Assembly (NCBI GenBank): GCA_029938985.1
Contig: JAOZTW010000138.1
Location: 1 to 9,952 of the forward strand
Direction of reading: 5' to 3'
DNA from: Bacteroidales bacterium
Lineage (GTDB): Bacteria; Bacteroidota; Bacteroidia; Bacteroidales; JAOZQN01
Length of the DNA stretch: 9,952 nt
Position 1 is the stretch's first letter. Every line of letters starts with the position of its first letter. Of this stretch, positions 8,805 through 9,952 are shown piece by piece. Below the pieces are notes generated by a model. That model ran no database searches and was not told the DNA's origin. It saw only the letters and a program-made list of their open reading frames with translations. The translations under genes and the position numbers were made by a program.

Positions 8805-8870
8805 CTAAGGAATGATACAATTATTCAATGGTTCAATGATACAATAATGTGCTTATAAACCAACAGATTA
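8805..8870. repeat. 66-bp dispersed repeat, copy 1 (downstream of pepE)
   Basis: This segment matches 9887-9952 at 61 of 66 positions in the same orientation, with no gaps. It begins CTAAGGAATG and ends ACCAACAGATTA. It has internal structure: AATGATACAAT occurs at 8811-8821 and again at 8835-8845 (24-nt period), and TTCAATG occurs at 8824-8830 and 8832-8838. Flanks of the two copies are unrelated on the left side. It looks like a non-coding intergenic repeat family. Confidence 0.8.
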
Positions 8871-8914
8871 AATAAATACAATTGTGTAAAAACTTTTGTA
8901 TGGGTACTTACTTA

Positions 8915-9064
8915 GGCATATCAAAATAAATAATTAACCATTTAAACTTGTTCTTTTGAATTTTATCTTCTTCAAAAAAATAAGCAAATATTATTATATT
9001 TATTGAATTGGTAAAAATAAAAATAACATCGCTTAAATTGGTTAATTATTTATTTTAATATGCC
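8915..9064. mobile_element. MITE-like element, 150 bp with 26-bp terminal inverted repeats
   Basis: The left end 8915-8940 (GGCATATCAAAATAAATAAT then TAACCA) is the reverse complement of the right end 9039-9064 at 25 of 26 positions, and pairing extends about 5 bp inwards past a one-base bulge. TTA lies directly outside both ends (8912-8914 and 9065-9067), consistent with a 3-bp target duplication. The interior (8941-9038) is very AT-rich and has no gene. Size, terminal repeats, possible target duplication and lack of a transposase fit a miniature inverted-repeat element moved in trans. It ends 25 bp after the pepE stop, so its hairpin may also shape that transcript's 3' end. A plain long hairpin cannot be excluded without other genomic copies. 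Confidence 0.6.
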
Positions 9065-9089
9065 TTATCTCTTCAGTTTTATAAAATGT

Positions 9090-9800
9090 TTAATTTTCTA
9101 ATAGAAAATCAAAATTCTCTTCCTTTGTCATTTCTTTTGGTTCCTGACCATGTTTAAATATGCGTGCAGGTTTTGGACCAATTAATTTAATATTATTGTT
9201 TTCAATCCACAACATTGTTCCCTCTCTTAGTCCAACCACATAAATTGATTTATTAAGTTCTAAAAATTCTTCAAGTCTCATTTCTCTGGTTTCGCCTGCA
9301 TGTCCTTCAGGGCTTGCATCTAAATAATGAGGATTTATTTGAAATGGAACAAAATTTAAAACATTAAAAGACTCTGGTTCAACTATTGGCATGTCGTTAG
9401 TCGTTCTAATTGTAGGACATGCAACATTAGAACCCGCACTCCAGCCAATAAATGGAGTTCCTGATGCTATTTTTTCTTTTATTGGTTCCATAAGTTTATT
9501 TTTATACATCTGATTAACAAGCTCAAAAGTATTTCCTCCTCCCACAACAATTGCATCTGCATTTTTAATAGCTTCTACTGGATTGTCAAATTTATGTATT
9601 GAAGTAACGCTGTGTCCTAATTCATTAAATCGTTCGTTTACTTTATCTTCGTATTCTTGATACGAGAAAGTTACGCCAGCATAGGGAATAAAAATTGCAT
9701 TTATTTTTTCGTTTCCTAAAAATTTTTTAATTTCGTTTTTTGGGTGATTTAGATACTTTTCTCCTGCATTTGTAGAATTACTTATCAATAAAAGTTTCAT
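9090..9800 (-). CDS. pepE: PepE, aspartyl dipeptidase (peptidase family S51)
   Basis: Peptidase E is a cytoplasmic serine peptidase that hydrolyses dipeptides with N-terminal aspartate, recycling Asp-X products. The 236-residue protein is close to the enteric enzyme (229 residues). The catalytic triad is visible: nucleophile S121 in FIGWSAGSN, D136 in IRTTNDMPIV, and H158 in QINPHYL, one position on from Ser120, Asp135 and His157 of the enteric enzyme. Other family blocks are LLLISNST at the N-terminus, FIPYAGVT near 37-44, VVGGGNTFEL near 85-94 and PEGHAGETREMRLEEFL near 164-180. There is no signal peptide. The ATG start places the LLLISNST strand at the N-terminus as expected; the leader is AT-rich with no clear ribosome binding site. 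It lies alone, 590 bp from ruvA, and is bracketed by 66-bp direct repeats, so it is probably a monocistronic unit. Confidence 0.96.
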   Translation of the reverse strand: MKLLLISNSTNAGEKYLNHPKNEIKKFLGNEKINAIFIPYAGVTFSYQEYEDKVNERFNELGHSVTSIHKFDNPVEAIKNADAIVVGGGNTFELVNQMYKNKLMEPIKEKIASGTPFIGWSAGSNVACPTIRTTNDMPIVEPESFNVLNFVPFQINPHYLDASPEGHAGETREMRLEEFLELNKSIYVVGLREGTMLWIENNNIKLIGPKPARIFKHGQEPKEMTKEENFDFLLEN

Positions 9801-9842
9801 AATAATTAAGAATTTAATTTAGAATATTAAAATTAATGTTTG

Positions 9843-9855
9843 AGCATATTATGCT
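9843..9855. promoter_or_regulatory. Small palindrome upstream of pepE, possible operator
   Basis: AGCATA (9843-9848) and TATGCT (9850-9855) are reverse complements around a single T, 42 bp upstream of the pepE start. The position would suit an operator or a promoter-overlapping site. A 13-bp palindrome in AT-rich DNA can arise by chance, and I see no convincing Bacteroidota -7/-33 pair next to it. Confidence 0.2.
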
Positions 9856-9886
9856 AAGTGAAAAAGAAAAAATAACTAAGCCCAAT

Positions 9887-9952
9887 CTAAGGAATGCTAC
9901 AATTATTCAATGGTTCAATGATACAATTATGTAATTATAAACCAATAGATTA
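9887..9952. repeat. 66-bp dispersed repeat, copy 2 (upstream of pepE), reaches the window edge
   Basis: Same orientation as 8805-8870 with five substitutions and no gaps. The internal AATGATACAAT doublet is kept, with one change in the first unit (AATGCTACAAT at 9893-9903; second unit 9917-9927). The match continues to the last base of the window, so the true repeat may be longer than 66 bp on this side. Its start is 87 bp upstream of the pepE start, so it may lie near or upstream of the pepE promoter. Confidence 0.8.

Larger units (their letters stand above)
8500..9089. other. 590-bp repeat-rich intergenic region between pepE and ruvA
   Basis: No open frame here has family-like or signal-peptide-like content; stops are dense in all frames. 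The stretch next to ruvA (8500-8630) should hold the ruvA promoter and leader: it is AT-rich, and TAATTTTT on the minus strand near 8555-8562 fits 7 of 8 positions of the Bacteroidota -7 box, with no clear -33 partner. From 8631 to 9064 the space is largely taken up by repeats: an inverted repeat, a direct copy of its arm, a 66-bp dispersed repeat and a MITE-like element. The 44 bp at 8871-8914 show nothing notable. Confidence 0.6.

Noticed and set aside
98..9800. ruvA, sprA and pepE as a new functional system
   Set aside because: Each gene matches a well-known family with intact key residues and unrelated roles; ruvA-sprA adjacency is common in Bacteroidota and pepE is separated by repeats.
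7760..9952. Possible CRISPR array or tandem repeat array
   Set aside because: The repeats belong to different families, are not regularly spaced with unique spacers, and no cas gene is visible.

Overview
The window is AT-rich DNA from a Gram-negative Bacteroidota (Bacteroidetes). The main evidence is an intact 2514-residue SprA/Sov, the giant outer-membrane translocon of the type IX secretion system (T9SS), a system confined to that phylum. The AT-rich leaders without a clear Shine-Dalgarno sequence fit this. The sequence alone does not fix genus or habitat.

All recognised genes lie on the minus strand, so transcription runs from high to low coordinates: pepE (9090-9800, Asp-specific dipeptidase), ruvA (7912-8499, Holliday-junction-binding subunit), sprA (98-7642), then the first 24 codons of an unidentified ORF with a hydrophobic N-terminus (1-72), cut by the window edge. 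The ruvA-sprA neighbourhood is a familiar arrangement in Bacteroidota and probably reflects ancestral gene order, not shared function. SprA is the protein-conducting channel that exports T9SS cargo (adhesins, enzymes, gliding-motility proteins in relatives). RuvA works in DNA recombination. PepE is cytoplasmic peptide catabolism and looks unrelated to its neighbours.

The accessory-like content is in the intergenic spaces. The 269-bp ruvA-sprA gap has two related GC-richer REP-like palindromes (7760-7787 perfect, 7872-7905 imperfect). The 590-bp pepE-ruvA gap has no credible gene but is packed with repeats: a 70-nt inverted repeat (8631-8700), a direct copy of its left arm exactly 100 bp away (8736-8770), a 66-bp dispersed repeat (8805-8870) and a 150-bp MITE-like element with 26-bp terminal inverted repeats and a possible TTA target duplication (8915-9064). 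A second copy of the 66-bp repeat (9887-9952, 61/66 identical) lies upstream of pepE, so pepE is bracketed by direct repeats.

I see no CRISPR array, tRNA, rRNA or defence cassette, and no convincing new multi-gene system. The points most worth follow-up are the layered non-coding repeats, the enforced non-ATG (TTG) start of sprA, and the truncated ORF after sprA.
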